A stretch of 7,848 bases of DNA from Polaromonas sp. (GCA_026786065.1 JAJAYS010000154.1:1-7848), one strand, 5' to 3'. Shown: positions 1 through 7,465, counted from the stretch's first letter. Numbers and translations are program-made. Notes: generated by a model not told the origin, from the letters alone.

Positions 1-1110
1 CACCAGTTGCGGCGCCAGCGTGTAGCCCCAGGAACCGCTTTTGAACAGGCCAGAGAGCTGGCTGCTGGCACTGCCGGCACCGGCGGTCAGCGAAATATTC
101 GGGAAGAAAGCCGCGCGCGCCGCGCCAATGTTGGCATTGGCCGCGAGCAGCAATTGCTCGGCGCGCCGGATGTCGGGCCGCAGCGCAAGCAACTCCGACG
201 GCAATCCGGCCGGCACGTTGGCCATCGGCTGCCAGTTCGCCAACTGCGTCGATGCGGCGCCTGCGGTCGGCAACTGGTCGCCGAGCGGCCGGCCGACCAA
301 AAGGGTCAGCACGTTCTCATCGAGCCTGCGTCGGCGCTGCAACTGGGCGCTGGCGACCCGCGCCGCCTCGGCCAGCGACTCGGCCTGCCGGAAGTCCAGC
401 TCGGAGGTCACGCCGCTGTCAAAACGCAGTTTGCTCAGGCGCACCGACTCTTCGCGCGTGGCCAGCGTCTGGCGTGTGATGTCCAGCAGCTCGTCGGTCG
501 CCAGCAGGTCGAGGTAGCCGTTGGCCACCGCCGCGATCAGGCTGATCTGCGCGGTTTTGCGGCCCTCTTCGGTGGCCAGATACTGGTTGAGCGCGGCTTC
601 TTTCAGACTGGCCACGCGGCCAAAAAAATCGATCTCATAGGCGGTGACGCTCAAACCGGCTTGATACACGCTGGTCACGCTGCCTTCGGGACCGGGTGTA
701 CGCGAGCCGCGCGCCACGCCGGACAGGGTCGGAAACTGGTCAGCGCGGCGAATCCCGTACTGGGCCCGCGCCTGCTGGATGTTGAGTACCGCCACCCGCA
801 GGTCGCGGTTGCTGTCCAGCGCCAGGGCGATCAGCTGCTTCAAACGCGGGTCGCCAAAAAAGTCCTGCCACGGCACGCTGGAGGCCGGGGCGGCCGGAGT
901 GGCCGGGGTAGCCAGCGCGTTCGGCGGGCCGCTTGCCGCCGCACCAGCATAGGCCGGGTAACTGTCGGCCACAGGCGCGGCGGGTCGCTCGTAGTTCGGT
1001 ATGAAGGAACAGCCCGCCGCCGTCAGCGCGGCCAGCAGCGCCAAGGCCGCCGTGGCGCGGTGGCCGCACCGCAGGGCGCGTATTGGGTAATCGATTGCCT
1101 TGAAATTCAT
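1..1110 (-). CDS. Outer-membrane efflux channel lipoprotein, OprM/NodT family (C-terminus cut by window edge)
   Basis: This is the outer-membrane exit duct of the RND efflux system: a TolC-like trimer that would dock on the adaptor and open to the outside. 370 codons are present and the reading frame runs off base 1; family members are usually about 470-500 residues, so roughly the last quarter lies outside. A signal sequence is followed by Cys34 in the context TAAGC-SFIPNYERP, matching the OprM-type N-terminus (lipid-anchored Cys, then IP-x-Y-x-RP). The lipobox is imperfect because -3 is Ala. Two outer-membrane efflux protein repeats follow, with family-typical segments such as WQDFFGDPRL (near 80), YEIDFFGRV (near 160) and LLALRPDIRRAEQLL (near 320). 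Two in-frame ATGs are adjacent (1113 and 1110). I chose 1110 because GGAG lies 5 nt before it, against only 2 nt before 1113. The start overlaps the stop of the pump gene, which indicates translational coupling. Confidence 0.93.
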   Translation of the reverse strand, partial: MNFKAIDYPIRALRCGHRATAALALLAALTAAGCSFIPNYERPAAPVADSYPAYAGAAASGPPNALATPATPAAPASSVPWQDFFGDPRLKQLIALALDSNRDLRVAVLNIQQARAQYGIRRADQFPTLSGVARGSRTPGPEGSVTSVYQAGLSVTAYEIDFFGRVASLKEAALNQYLATEEGRKTAQISLIAAVANGYLDLLATDELLDITRQTLATREESVRLSKLRFDSGVTSELDFRQAESLAEAARVASAQLQRRRRLDENVLTLLVGRPLGDQLPTAGAASTQLANWQPMANVPAGLPSELLALRPDIRRAEQLLLAANANIGAARAAFFPNISLTAGAGSASSQLSGLFKSGSWGYTLAPQLV

Positions 1111-4100
1111 CATGACTCCCCCTTGCTCACCGAAGCGTCGGGGCCGACCAACGCAGAGCGCTGCTCCTGTTCGGCCAGCGGCGTTTTGCGTGCATCGCCG
1201 CCTTTGAAAAGCCCGCGCACCACCACAAAAAAGATCGGCACGAACAACACGGCCAGCGCCGTTCCGGTCAGCATGCCGCCTATCACGCCGGTGCCGATGG
1301 CGCGCTGGCTGGCCGAGCCCGCACCCGTCGCAATCGCCAGTGGCAGCACCCCCAGCATGAAGGCCAGCGAGGTCATGACGATGGGCCTGAAACGCAGATG
1401 CGCCGCAGCCAGCGCCGACTCGACCAGGCCCTTGCCCTGCGCCTGCAAGTCCTTGGCGAACTCGATGATCAGGATGGCGTTTTTGGCCGACAGACCGATG
1501 ATGGTCACCAGCCCGACCTGAAAATAAACGTCGTTGGCATAGCTTCTGAAGAACGTCGCGAGCAGCACGCCCAGCACGCCCAGCGGCACCACCAGAATCA
1601 CCGCAAGCGGAATCGTCCAGCTTTCGTAGAGCGCAGCCAGACACAAAAACACCGCAAGAATCGCAAAGCCGTAGAGCAGCATGGCCTGAGAGCCAGCGAG
1701 TTTTTCTTCGCGCGACAAACCGGTCCATTCAAAGCCGATGCCGGCAGGCAATTGCGCGGCCAGGCGCTCCATCTCTTCAATCGCGGCACCGGTGCTGTAA
1801 CCCGGCGCCGCGCTGCCGCTGATGCGCATCGCCGGATAGCCATTGAAGCGCACCGTCTGCATCGCGCCGCTGACCCAGCGGGTGCTGGCAAACGCCGACA
1901 GCGGCACTGGCCGGCCGGCGTTGTTGATGGCGTTGATGCGCAGCAGATCGCCTTCCTGCATGCGCGCCGGTGCATCGGCCTGGACCACCACGCGCTGCAA
2001 GCGGCCCTGGTTCGGAAAGTCATTGACGTAGCTTGATCCCAGTGACGTGGACAGCGCCGAGCTGATCGCGTCAAAAGGCACGCCGAGGGCGCTGGCTTTT
2101 GCGCGGTCTATGTCAAGCTGCAACTGCGGCGCGTCTTCAAGCCCGTCGGGCCGCACCTGCACCAGCACCGGGCTCTTTCGGGCCAGGCCGAGCAGTTGCC
2201 CGCGCGCGGCCAGCAGCGTGTCGCGGCCGCCGCCGGCCCGGTCCTGTAGCCGGAAGCTGAATCCACTGGCCGTGCCGAGTTCGGGAATCGGCGGCGGGCT
2301 CAGCGGAAAGATCGACGCGTCGCGGATCTTCGACAAGGCCCCGAAAGCGCGTCCGGCCAGCGCCTCGGCCGACTGGCCCGGACCTTCGCGCTCGTCCCAA
2401 TCCTTGAGCGTCACGAAAGCCAGCGCCGCATTTTGGCCCTGCCCCGAAAAGCTGAAACCCAGCACACCCACCATGCTTTTGACCTCGGGCTGCTTCAGCA
2501 TGAAACCCTCGATCTGCTCGATGACCTGCCGGGTGCGCTCGATGGTGGCACCGGGCGGCAACTGCACGTTGACCAGCAGCCGGCCCTGGTCTTCGGCCGG
2601 CAGAAACGAACTCGGCAGCCGGGTGTAAACCAGCGCCACCACGCCGATGATCGCGGCGTAAATCACCAGGTAGCGCGGCGCCCGGCGTAGGAGGCGCGCC
2701 ACCAGGCTTTCGTAGCCTTTGGCGGTGCGCGAAAAACCGCGGTTAAACCAGCCGAAAAAACCGCGCTTTTCGTGGTGATGACCGGCCTCGACCGGCTTGA
2801 GCAGCGTTGCGCACAGCGCGGGCGTCAGCGACAGCGCGAGAAACGCTGAAAAGCCGATGGAAGCAATCATCACCACCGAAAACTGCCGGTAAATGTTGCC
2901 GATGGAGCCGGCAAAGAAAGCCAGCGGCACGAACACCGAAATCAGCACCACGGTGACGCCGATGATGGCGCCTGAAATCTGGCCCATGGCCTTGCGCGTT
3001 GCCTCGACCGGCGACAAGCCCTCTTCGCTCATGATGCGCTCGACGTTCTCGACCACGACGATCGCGTCGTCCACCACGATGCCGATCACCAGCACCATGC
3101 CGAACATCGTCAGCACGTTGATCGAAAAACCCAGCGCCAGCAAGGTGGCGAACGTGCCGAGCAGCGCCACCGGCACGACGATGGTCGGAATGATGGTGTA
3201 GCGGATGTTCTGCAGAAAAAGGTACATCACCAGAAACACCAGCACCACCGCCTCTACCAGCGTGATCGCCACCTGGCGGATCGAAATGCTGACGAACTCG
3301 GAGCTGTCGTAGGGAATCGCGTAGCTCACGCCCTGCGGGAAGGTGGCCTTAAGCTGCTCCATCTTGTCGCGCACCGCCTCGGCCGACTGCAGCGCGTTGG
3401 CGCCCGGAGCGAGTTGCACGCCGATGCCGGTCGAAGGCTGGCCGTTGAGCCGGGCCGACGTCGCATAGGTCTGCGCGCCGAGCTCGATGCGGGCGACATC
3501 GCGCAGCCGGACCGAAGAACCATCGGTGTTGGCACGCAGCGTGATGCTGCCGAACTGCTCGGCGTTCAACAGCTGGCCGTTCACCACGACCGTCGCGGAG
3601 ATCCCCTGGCCCGCCACGTTGGGCAGGTCGCCGATGGTGCCTGAGGAGATCTGCGCGTTCTGGCCGCGAATCGCGTTGGTCACGTCGGCCGCCGACAGAG
3701 CGAATCCGGCCAGCTTGTCGGGGTCGATCCAGATGCGCATCGCGCGTTCGGTGCCGAACAGTTGCGCCTGGCCGATTCCGGGCAAACGCTGGATCTCCGG
3801 CACCACGCTACGTGAAGCGAAGTCGCCCAAGGCTACCGGATCGATGTTGGGGTTAGACGACGACAAGATTGCGAACAGCAAAAAGTTGGCATTCGACTTG
3901 TCAACCCGCACGCCCTGCTGCGTAACGGCCTGCGGCAGGCGCGGTGCTGCTCTGGACAAGCGGTTTTGCACATCGACCTGCGCGAGTTCCGGGTTGGTGC
4001 CGGGCTTGAAACTCAGCGTGATGTTGCCGGTGCCGTTGGCCTGCGCGACCGATTCCATGTAAAGCAGGCCGGGCGAGCCGTTCATCTCGCGCTCGATGAC

Positions 4101-4289
4101 GCTGAGCACGCTGTCTTCGAGCGTCTGCGCCGAGGCGCCCGGGTAGGTCGCCGCGACAACGATGGCCGGAGGCGCCACCGGTGGGTACTGGGCGATAGGC
4201 AACTGGGTCACGGCGAGCCCGCCGATCACCACGATGAACAGCGCGATGACCCAGGCAAAAATCGGGCGGTCTATGAAAAACTTGGCCAT
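1110..4289 (-). CDS. RND multidrug efflux pump, inner-membrane transporter, HAE1 family (AcrB/MexB-like)
   Basis: This proton-driven drug exporter takes substrates from the periplasm and inner membrane and hands them to the outer channel. It has 1059 residues (AcrB 1049, MexB 1046) and begins with the classic MAKFFIDRPIFAWVIA. Twelve membrane segments can be read, near 10-30, 339-360, 364-385, 391-412, 438-460, 470-493, 538-556, 870-890, 894-913, 922-942, 968-990 and 998-1020, with two large periplasmic loops between TM1/2 and TM7/8. The proton-relay residues are intact: Asp407 and Asp408 in TM4, Lys936 (AcrB Lys940), Arg966 (Arg971) and Thr973 (Thr978). Drug-pocket phenylalanines are kept at 136, 178, 612, 614 and 625, including the switch loop GFSFSGQGQN. 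The pump should therefore be functional and of the hydrophobic/amphiphilic-drug class, not a metal or lipid exporter. The start lies 12 nt after the adaptor stop, with a weak AAGGGG overlapping that stop. Orthology to MexB, BpeB or TtgB cannot be settled here. Confidence 0.98.
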   Translation of the reverse strand: MAKFFIDRPIFAWVIALFIVVIGGLAVTQLPIAQYPPVAPPAIVVAATYPGASAQTLEDSVLSVIEREMNGSPGLLYMESVAQANGTGNITLSFKPGTNPELAQVDVQNRLSRAAPRLPQAVTQQGVRVDKSNANFLLFAILSSSNPNIDPVALGDFASRSVVPEIQRLPGIGQAQLFGTERAMRIWIDPDKLAGFALSAADVTNAIRGQNAQISSGTIGDLPNVAGQGISATVVVNGQLLNAEQFGSITLRANTDGSSVRLRDVARIELGAQTYATSARLNGQPSTGIGVQLAPGANALQSAEAVRDKMEQLKATFPQGVSYAIPYDSSEFVSISIRQVAITLVEAVVLVFLVMYLFLQNIRYTIIPTIVVPVALLGTFATLLALGFSINVLTMFGMVLVIGIVVDDAIVVVENVERIMSEEGLSPVEATRKAMGQISGAIIGVTVVLISVFVPLAFFAGSIGNIYRQFSVVMIASIGFSAFLALSLTPALCATLLKPVEAGHHHEKRGFFGWFNRGFSRTAKGYESLVARLLRRAPRYLVIYAAIIGVVALVYTRLPSSFLPAEDQGRLLVNVQLPPGATIERTRQVIEQIEGFMLKQPEVKSMVGVLGFSFSGQGQNAALAFVTLKDWDEREGPGQSAEALAGRAFGALSKIRDASIFPLSPPPIPELGTASGFSFRLQDRAGGGRDTLLAARGQLLGLARKSPVLVQVRPDGLEDAPQLQLDIDRAKASALGVPFDAISSALSTSLGSSYVNDFPNQGRLQRVVVQADAPARMQEGDLLRINAINNAGRPVPLSAFASTRWVSGAMQTVRFNGYPAMRISGSAAPGYSTGAAIEEMERLAAQLPAGIGFEWTGLSREEKLAGSQAMLLYGFAILAVFLCLAALYESWTIPLAVILVVPLGVLGVLLATFFRSYANDVYFQVGLVTIIGLSAKNAILIIEFAKDLQAQGKGLVESALAAAHLRFRPIVMTSLAFMLGVLPLAIATGAGSASQRAIGTGVIGGMLTGTALAVLFVPIFFVVVRGLFKGGDARKTPLAEQEQRSALVGPDASVSKGES

Positions 4290-4301
4290 GCTGACGGCCC
4301 C

Positions 4302-5621
4302 TTACTTTTGCGCCGACGCAGACGACGACGGCGATACAGCCGGGGCAGACGACGCACCCGGCGGCGCAGCAGCCGGTGCAACCGATGCCGCTGCCGCCGC
4401 TGCCGGGGCACCAGTTGCCGCTAAAGACGCCGCGCCCGATGGCTGCCACGGCACCGGCTTGACCGGCGCGTTGCCCTGCAACTTCTGAAATCCATCGACC
4501 ACGACCTGCTCGCCGTTTTGCAGCCCGTCCAGTACCACCCAGCTGGTGCCCTTTCCCTGACCGATCTTCACGGGTCGCCGCGTGACCTTGCCGTCCGCCG
4601 CCACCACCATTACCGAGTCGCCCTGCGTCGAGCGCGTAACCGCCTGCTGCGGCAGCAACACCGCGTTGGCCACCGTGGCCTGCTCCAGACGAACGCGCAC
4701 GTAGAGGCCGGGCAACAACTGCCCGTTCGGATTCGGCACTTCGGCGCGCAGCGTGACCTGGCCGGTGGTTGAATCGACCGTCAGATCGGAAAACAGCAGA
4801 CGCGCCGGACTTGCATATTCGCTGCCGTCCTCCAGTACGATGCGTCCGCTGGCAGCCTCCGAGCCATTGGCCCGCTTGAGTTGCCCGTCCTGCAGCGCCG
4901 CGCGCAGCTTCATCGCCTCACTGGCCGACTGGGTGAAGTTGACGTAGAGCGGATTGACCTGCTGGATCACGGCAAGTTGCGTCGCATCGCCCTGCCCGAC
5001 CAGCGCGCCCTCGGTCACCAGCGCCCGGCCGATGCGCCCGGAGATTGGCGCCTTGACGCTCGCATAACCCAGGTTGATGCCGGCCGTCTGCACACTGGCC
5101 TTGCCAATCGCCACATCGGCCTCGGCCTGCTTGCGGGCGGCGACCGCGTTCGCGTATTCCTGCTTGCTGATGGCGTTGGCTTCGACCAGCGGACCATAAC
5201 GCTCGGCCAGCGCCACCGCCTGTGTCGGATTGGCTTCGGCACGCGCCTGGCTGGCTTTGGCACTGGCCACGGCCGCCGCATAGGGGGCCGAGTCGATGAC
5301 GAACAGGGTCTGGCCGGCCTTCACGTCGCTGCCTTCGCGGAACAGGCGCTTTTGCACGATGCCAGCGGCGCGTGCCCGCACCTGCGCCACCCGTGAGGCT
5401 TCGAGCCGCCCCGGTAGTTCGGTAACCAGTCTGACATCGCCTTTGGTCACGGTGACCACACCCACTTCGGCTGGCGGCGGCGGCGCGCCGGCCGCAGCCC
5501 CTGGATTGGCGCTTTTGGAGCAGGCGACCAGGCCAGCCACCGAAAGCGCAAGACCCGCCCATTGAAGCAATCGCAACGCCATGGCTCGCGGTTTAAACAC
5601 AACAGTGGGGGGAATAAGCAT
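4302..5621 (-). CDS. Periplasmic adaptor (membrane fusion) lipoprotein of the RND efflux pump, AcrA/MexA-like
   Basis: This 439-residue adaptor bridges the pump and the outer channel. The N-terminus holds a hydrophobic signal segment (residues 16-33) and a lipobox LVAC with Cys34 as the expected lipidation site. Domains in order: beta-barrel/lipoyl strands (about 52-110, with GRLEASRVAQVRARAAG), an alpha-helical hairpin (about 115-178), the second lipoyl half (about 185-220, YASVKAPISGRIGRALVTEG), then barrel and membrane-proximal domains to about 385. The hairpin carries Arg141, Leu145 and Ser152 in the R-x3-L-x6-S spacing known as the TolC-docking motif of AcrA-type adaptors. The start at 5621 is preceded by GAGGA at good distance; a second in-frame ATG at 5582 (Met14) has no ribosome site. 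The C-terminal residues from about 396 to 439 are almost only Ala, Pro, Ser, Gly, longer and more biased than the AcrA/MexA tail. It is the first gene of the operon, divergent from the repressor. Confidence 0.96.
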   Translation of the reverse strand: MLIPPTVVFKPRAMALRLLQWAGLALSVAGLVACSKSANPGAAAGAPPPPAEVGVVTVTKGDVRLVTELPGRLEASRVAQVRARAAGIVQKRLFREGSDVKAGQTLFVIDSAPYAAAVASAKASQARAEANPTQAVALAERYGPLVEANAISKQEYANAVAARKQAEADVAIGKASVQTAGINLGYASVKAPISGRIGRALVTEGALVGQGDATQLAVIQQVNPLYVNFTQSASEAMKLRAALQDGQLKRANGSEAASGRIVLEDGSEYASPARLLFSDLTVDSTTGQVTLRAEVPNPNGQLLPGLYVRVRLEQATVANAVLLPQQAVTRSTQGDSVMVVAADGKVTRRPVKIGQGKGTSWVVLDGLQNGEQVVVDGFQKLQGNAPVKPVPWQPSGAASLAATGAPAAAAAASVAPAAAPPGASSAPAVSPSSSASAQK

Positions 5622-5760
5622 GGCTTCCTCAGAAAAAAATGATGCTCTGGTCGGCAGCGGTGACTGCGATTCAAGCCCCCGAAAAACCGTGTGGCGCTGC
5701 CCGCCGCGGTTCGCTTTGCATTGCGCGCCCTGATAAATTAGTAACGTAGCAGAGCGAGGG

Positions 5761-5789
5761 TTTACGCGAGGTCGAAGTTTACATACATT
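5761..5789 (+). promoter_or_regulatory. Candidate sigma-70 promoter of the TetR-type regulator gene
   Basis: TTTACG (5761-5766) and TACATT (5784-5789) each match the consensus in 4 of 6 positions and are spaced 17 nt apart. The -10 element lies inside the left arm of the operator, so repressor binding would block the regulator's own transcription. The start point would be near 5796, about 40 nt before the ATG. Tentative. Confidence 0.35.
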
Positions 5790-5805
5790 AGTGAATGTAT
5801 GTTGA
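5776..5805 (-). promoter_or_regulatory. Candidate sigma-70 promoter of the efflux operon
   Basis: On the minus strand TCAACA (5805-5800, 4 of 6 to TTGACA) and TAAACT (5781-5776, 4 of 6 to TATAAT) are separated by 18 nt, and the repressor inverted repeat fills the spacer. Transcription would start near 5769, giving a leader of about 150 nt. The hexamers are weak and the choice rests partly on the operator position, so this is tentative. Confidence 0.33.
5780..5803. promoter_or_regulatory. AcrR-type operator (9-bp perfect inverted repeat)
   Basis: ACATACATT (5781-5789) and AATGTATGT (5794-5802) are exact reverse complements around the spacer AGTG. The site sits between the divergent repressor and efflux genes. 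As I recall the E. coli acrR-acrA operator, its 24-bp site has the same two arms and the spacer TGTG, differing here only in one spacer base and one flanking base. The neighbouring regulator is AcrR-like, so this is the predicted binding site for two repressor dimers or one, controlling both directions. The repeat is seen directly; binding is inferred. Confidence 0.85.
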
Positions 5806-5837
5806 CTCCCCACACCGTTTGCCGGAACGACTGAATC

Positions 5838-6536
5838 ATGGCCCGTCGCACGAAGGAACAAGCGCAGGAAACCCGGAACAAGTTGCTCGATGCCGCCGAG
5901 CTGTTGTTTCAGGCGCATGGTGTGGCGGGGACCAGCCTGCAGGCCATTGCGCGGACTGCAGGCACCTCGCGCGGCGCGGTTTATTGGCACTTTGAGGATA
6001 AGGCCGCGCTCTTCAACGCGATGCTCGAGCGCGTCACACTGCCAATGGAACAGGCCTTTGGCAGCGGGATGCCGGATACGCCGGATACGGGTTTTGGCAG
6101 CGTTGACCACGCAGGCCAGATCAGGGCAGTCACGCTCAAGATTCTGAGCCAGATTGCAGTAAACCCGCAAACACGGCGGGTGCTGGAAGTGGCGACCCAA
6201 AAAGTCGAGTACGTTAAGGAGAACCAGGCAATTCGAGCCCGCCATCTCGCCGTTCGGCAAAAGTTCATGGCGCACTGTGCAAGCCGGCTGGCGCTGGCTG
6301 CGGCACAAGCCGGCGTCGCGCTTTCCGGAGGCACCGATATGGCGGCTCGAGGTTTCCACGCGCTAATTGATGGTTTGATCCAGAACTGGCTGCTGGACCC
6401 TCTGGCCTTCGACCTGGTTGCCGGCGGACTTCAGGCCATGGAGGTGTACCTGCGCGGATTGGGGCTCCCCGGCCAATCAGGACGCCGGGCAGTAAAGGCC
6501 ACTACGGATAGCCAACTCGGTGCGGGACCCGGTTAG
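5838..6536 (+). CDS. TetR/AcrR-family transcriptional repressor of the efflux operon
   Basis: This 232-residue regulator is the predicted local repressor of the divergent adaptor-pump-channel operon. The N-terminus MARRTKEQAQETRNKLLDAA is very close to AcrR and TtgR (MARKTKQEAQETR and MVRRTKEEAQETR as I recall them). The helix-turn-helix spans about residues 33-52 and ends in the family signature RGAVYWHF, with the following DKAALF. The rest (about 60-215) is the helical ligand-binding and dimerisation domain; RRVLEVATQKVEYVKE (113-128) and LIDGLIQNWLLDP (176-188) align by eye with AcrR segments RRLLMEILFHKCEF and ISGLMENWLFAP. Drugs binding there would be expected to release the operator and induce the pump. 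The ATG at 5838 keeps the conserved family N-terminus, although the ribosome site (CGGAAC) is weak. The stop shares bases with the stop of the convergent gene. A 9-bp tandem duplication occurs in codons around residues 78-84. Confidence 0.95.
   Translation: MARRTKEQAQETRNKLLDAAELLFQAHGVAGTSLQAIARTAGTSRGAVYWHFEDKAALFNAMLERVTLPMEQAFGSGMPDTPDTGFGSVDHAGQIRAVTLKILSQIAVNPQTRRVLEVATQKVEYVKENQAIRARHLAVRQKFMAHCASRLALAAAQAGVALSGGTDMAARGFHALIDGLIQNWLLDPLAFDLVAGGLQAMEVYLRGLGLPGQSGRRAVKATTDSQLGAGPG
6071..6088 (+). repeat. Perfect tandem duplication of a 9-mer inside the regulator gene
   Basis: GCCGGATAC occurs twice back to back (6071-6079 and 6080-6088). It encodes a repeated Pro-Asp-Thr in a loop between the DNA-binding domain and the ligand-binding helices of the repressor. 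The unit is three codons, so the frame is kept. It looks like a small slippage product. Confidence 0.8.
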
Positions 6537-7174
6537 TGCAGATGCCGGGGCTTGCGGCCGCCGCTGCCGCGCCCGGAACTGCCGCTGGAACCACCCAGTC
6601 CACGCGGAGGCTTGCCAAGCTGCATGGATGTCACCAACACATCAAAACGTTGCTCGAAAAGTTTGTCGATCGCGGCCACCACGTCACCGAGTTCGGAGCC
6701 ATCGAAGTGCCGCTCCATCAGCGCAATGGTGTCCTGCACCAGCAGATCGCGCTGAACCTGCATGATCGCAGCAGGGGTCGGGCCGACAAAGTACATCGCG
6801 AAATCGTCCCGGGCCTCCTCGTCGTCGCCGTCGCTTTCTTCGTCGTCGAACTCGGCGTCGTAGAAGGTGACCTCGATGGGCGCGCCGGTCTCGGCGAGTT
6901 CGTTCAGTCCCATGCACATTTCGTCGAGCGCCTGCCGGAAGTCGTCATCGCCCGGTACCGTCCAGCAGATCTGCAGAAGATGTTTGGCCGGGTCAAACTG
7001 AATGCCGGGCTCTTCTTCGTAGGCGCTGGCTGCCGCTGCAGTCAGCGAACGCGAGCCCGCGTATTTCCAGAGTGGCTTCAGCGCCTCTTGAATCTGCTCA
7101 AAGTTCACCTGCTGGCGCAGCAGAACCTCGCCGTGAACATGGATTTCAAAAGGAGGATTGGTGTAGCGGGACAT
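6533..7174 (-). CDS. Hypothetical acidic protein with Gly/Ser/Arg-rich tail
   Basis: I do not recognise this 213-residue protein. It has no signal peptide and no membrane segment, so it is probably cytoplasmic. The N-terminal part (1-100) is a mixed alpha/beta region starting MSRYTNPPFEIHVHGEV. A strongly acidic stretch follows at 106-124 (DAEFDDEESDGDDEE and beyond), then a helical part (about 133-180). The end (191-213) is low-complexity Gly/Ser/Arg followed by KPRHLH. The coding frame looks genuine: the sequence is balanced, no longer ORF competes, and it fits exactly between the repressor and the tRNA cluster. The ATG at 7174 has no clear ribosome site. A TAAGAT sequence about 11 nt upstream could serve as a -10 element for a near-leaderless message, or the gene may be read through from tRNA-Leu 58 nt upstream. 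Its stop (TAA, 6535-6533) overlaps the TAG of the repressor gene. Confidence 0.8.
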   Translation of the reverse strand: MSRYTNPPFEIHVHGEVLLRQQVNFEQIQEALKPLWKYAGSRSLTAAAASAYEEEPGIQFDPAKHLLQICWTVPGDDDFRQALDEMCMGLNELAETGAPIEVTFYDAEFDDEESDGDDEEARDDFAMYFVGPTPAAIMQVQRDLLVQDTIALMERHFDGSELGDVVAAIDKLFEQRFDVLVTSMQLGKPPRGLGGSSGSSGRGSGGRKPRHLH

Positions 7175-7232
7175 GATGGAATTTATCTTACCCAGTTTTG
7201 CGGGCGCCCAACCAATTCGGCTTCGACGCCTA

Positions 7233-7325
7233 TGGTGCCTGAGACCGGAATCGAACCGGTACGCCCGCTATTCACGAAGCGGCGGATTTTAAGTCCGCTG
7301 TGTCTACCTATTTCACCACTCAGGC
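7233..7325 (-). tRNA. tRNA-Leu (anticodon UAA)
   Basis: The 93-nt minus-strand sequence folds as a class II tRNA. The acceptor stem GCCTGAG pairs with CTCAGGC, the discriminator is A and CCA is encoded. The anticodon loop CTTAAAA gives UAA, the long variable arm is present, and the T-arm is GTTCGATTC. It reads UUA and, by wobble, UUG. It is the last tRNA of the three-gene cluster and corresponds in position and isotype to E. coli leuZ. Confidence 0.97.
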
Positions 7326-7354
7326 CAAGTATCGACAGCCAACTATTGTCAAAC

Positions 7355-7376
7355 AAAAGCCCCTGGGTCGGGGCTT
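7355..7376 (-). terminator. Probable intrinsic terminator after tRNA-Cys
   Basis: On the minus strand AAGCCCC (7376-7370) and GGGGCTT (7363-7357) form a perfect 7-bp stem with a 6-nt loop. It is followed by an interrupted T-run (TTGTTT). It lies between tRNA-Cys and tRNA-Leu. The short U-tract suggests partial termination, or a processing hairpin. Confidence 0.55.
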
Positions 7377-7391
7377 GTCGTGGAAAGGGGA

Positions 7392-7465
7392 TGGAGGCGC
7401 GGGTCGGAGTCGAACCGACCTAGCTGGATTTGCAATCCAGAACATAACCGCTTTGTTACCGCGCC
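7392..7465 (-). tRNA. tRNA-Cys (anticodon GCA)
   Basis: The 74-nt minus-strand sequence has acceptor arms GGCGCGG and CCGCGCC, the U73 discriminator that is a cysteine identity element, and encoded CCA. The anticodon loop TTGCAAA gives GCA. Length and sequence closely resemble E. coli tRNA-Cys (cysT). It is the middle gene of the Gly-Cys-Leu cluster. Confidence 0.97.

Noticed and set aside
7..1521. Long 504-codon open frame on the plus strand
   Set aside because: It lies antisense to the outer-membrane channel gene and the end of the pump gene. Its translation is Arg/Gln/Gly-rich with no domain; it is a GC-rich shadow frame.
5622..6359. N-terminal extension of the adaptor reading frame up to base 6359
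   Set aside because: The extension runs antisense through the repressor gene and past the operator. The ATG at 5621 has a good ribosome site and directly precedes the signal peptide.
7202..7209. GGGCGCCC palindrome between tRNA-Leu and the hypothetical gene
   Set aside because: It is too short, has no loop and no T-tract; expected by chance in GC-rich DNA.
6536..7423. Plus-strand 295-codon frame containing VPETGIEPVR and ending in a VGVEPT segment
   Set aside because: These strings are well-known artefacts of translating the complement of tRNA genes. Here they come from tRNA-Leu and tRNA-Cys, and the rest is antisense to the hypothetical gene.
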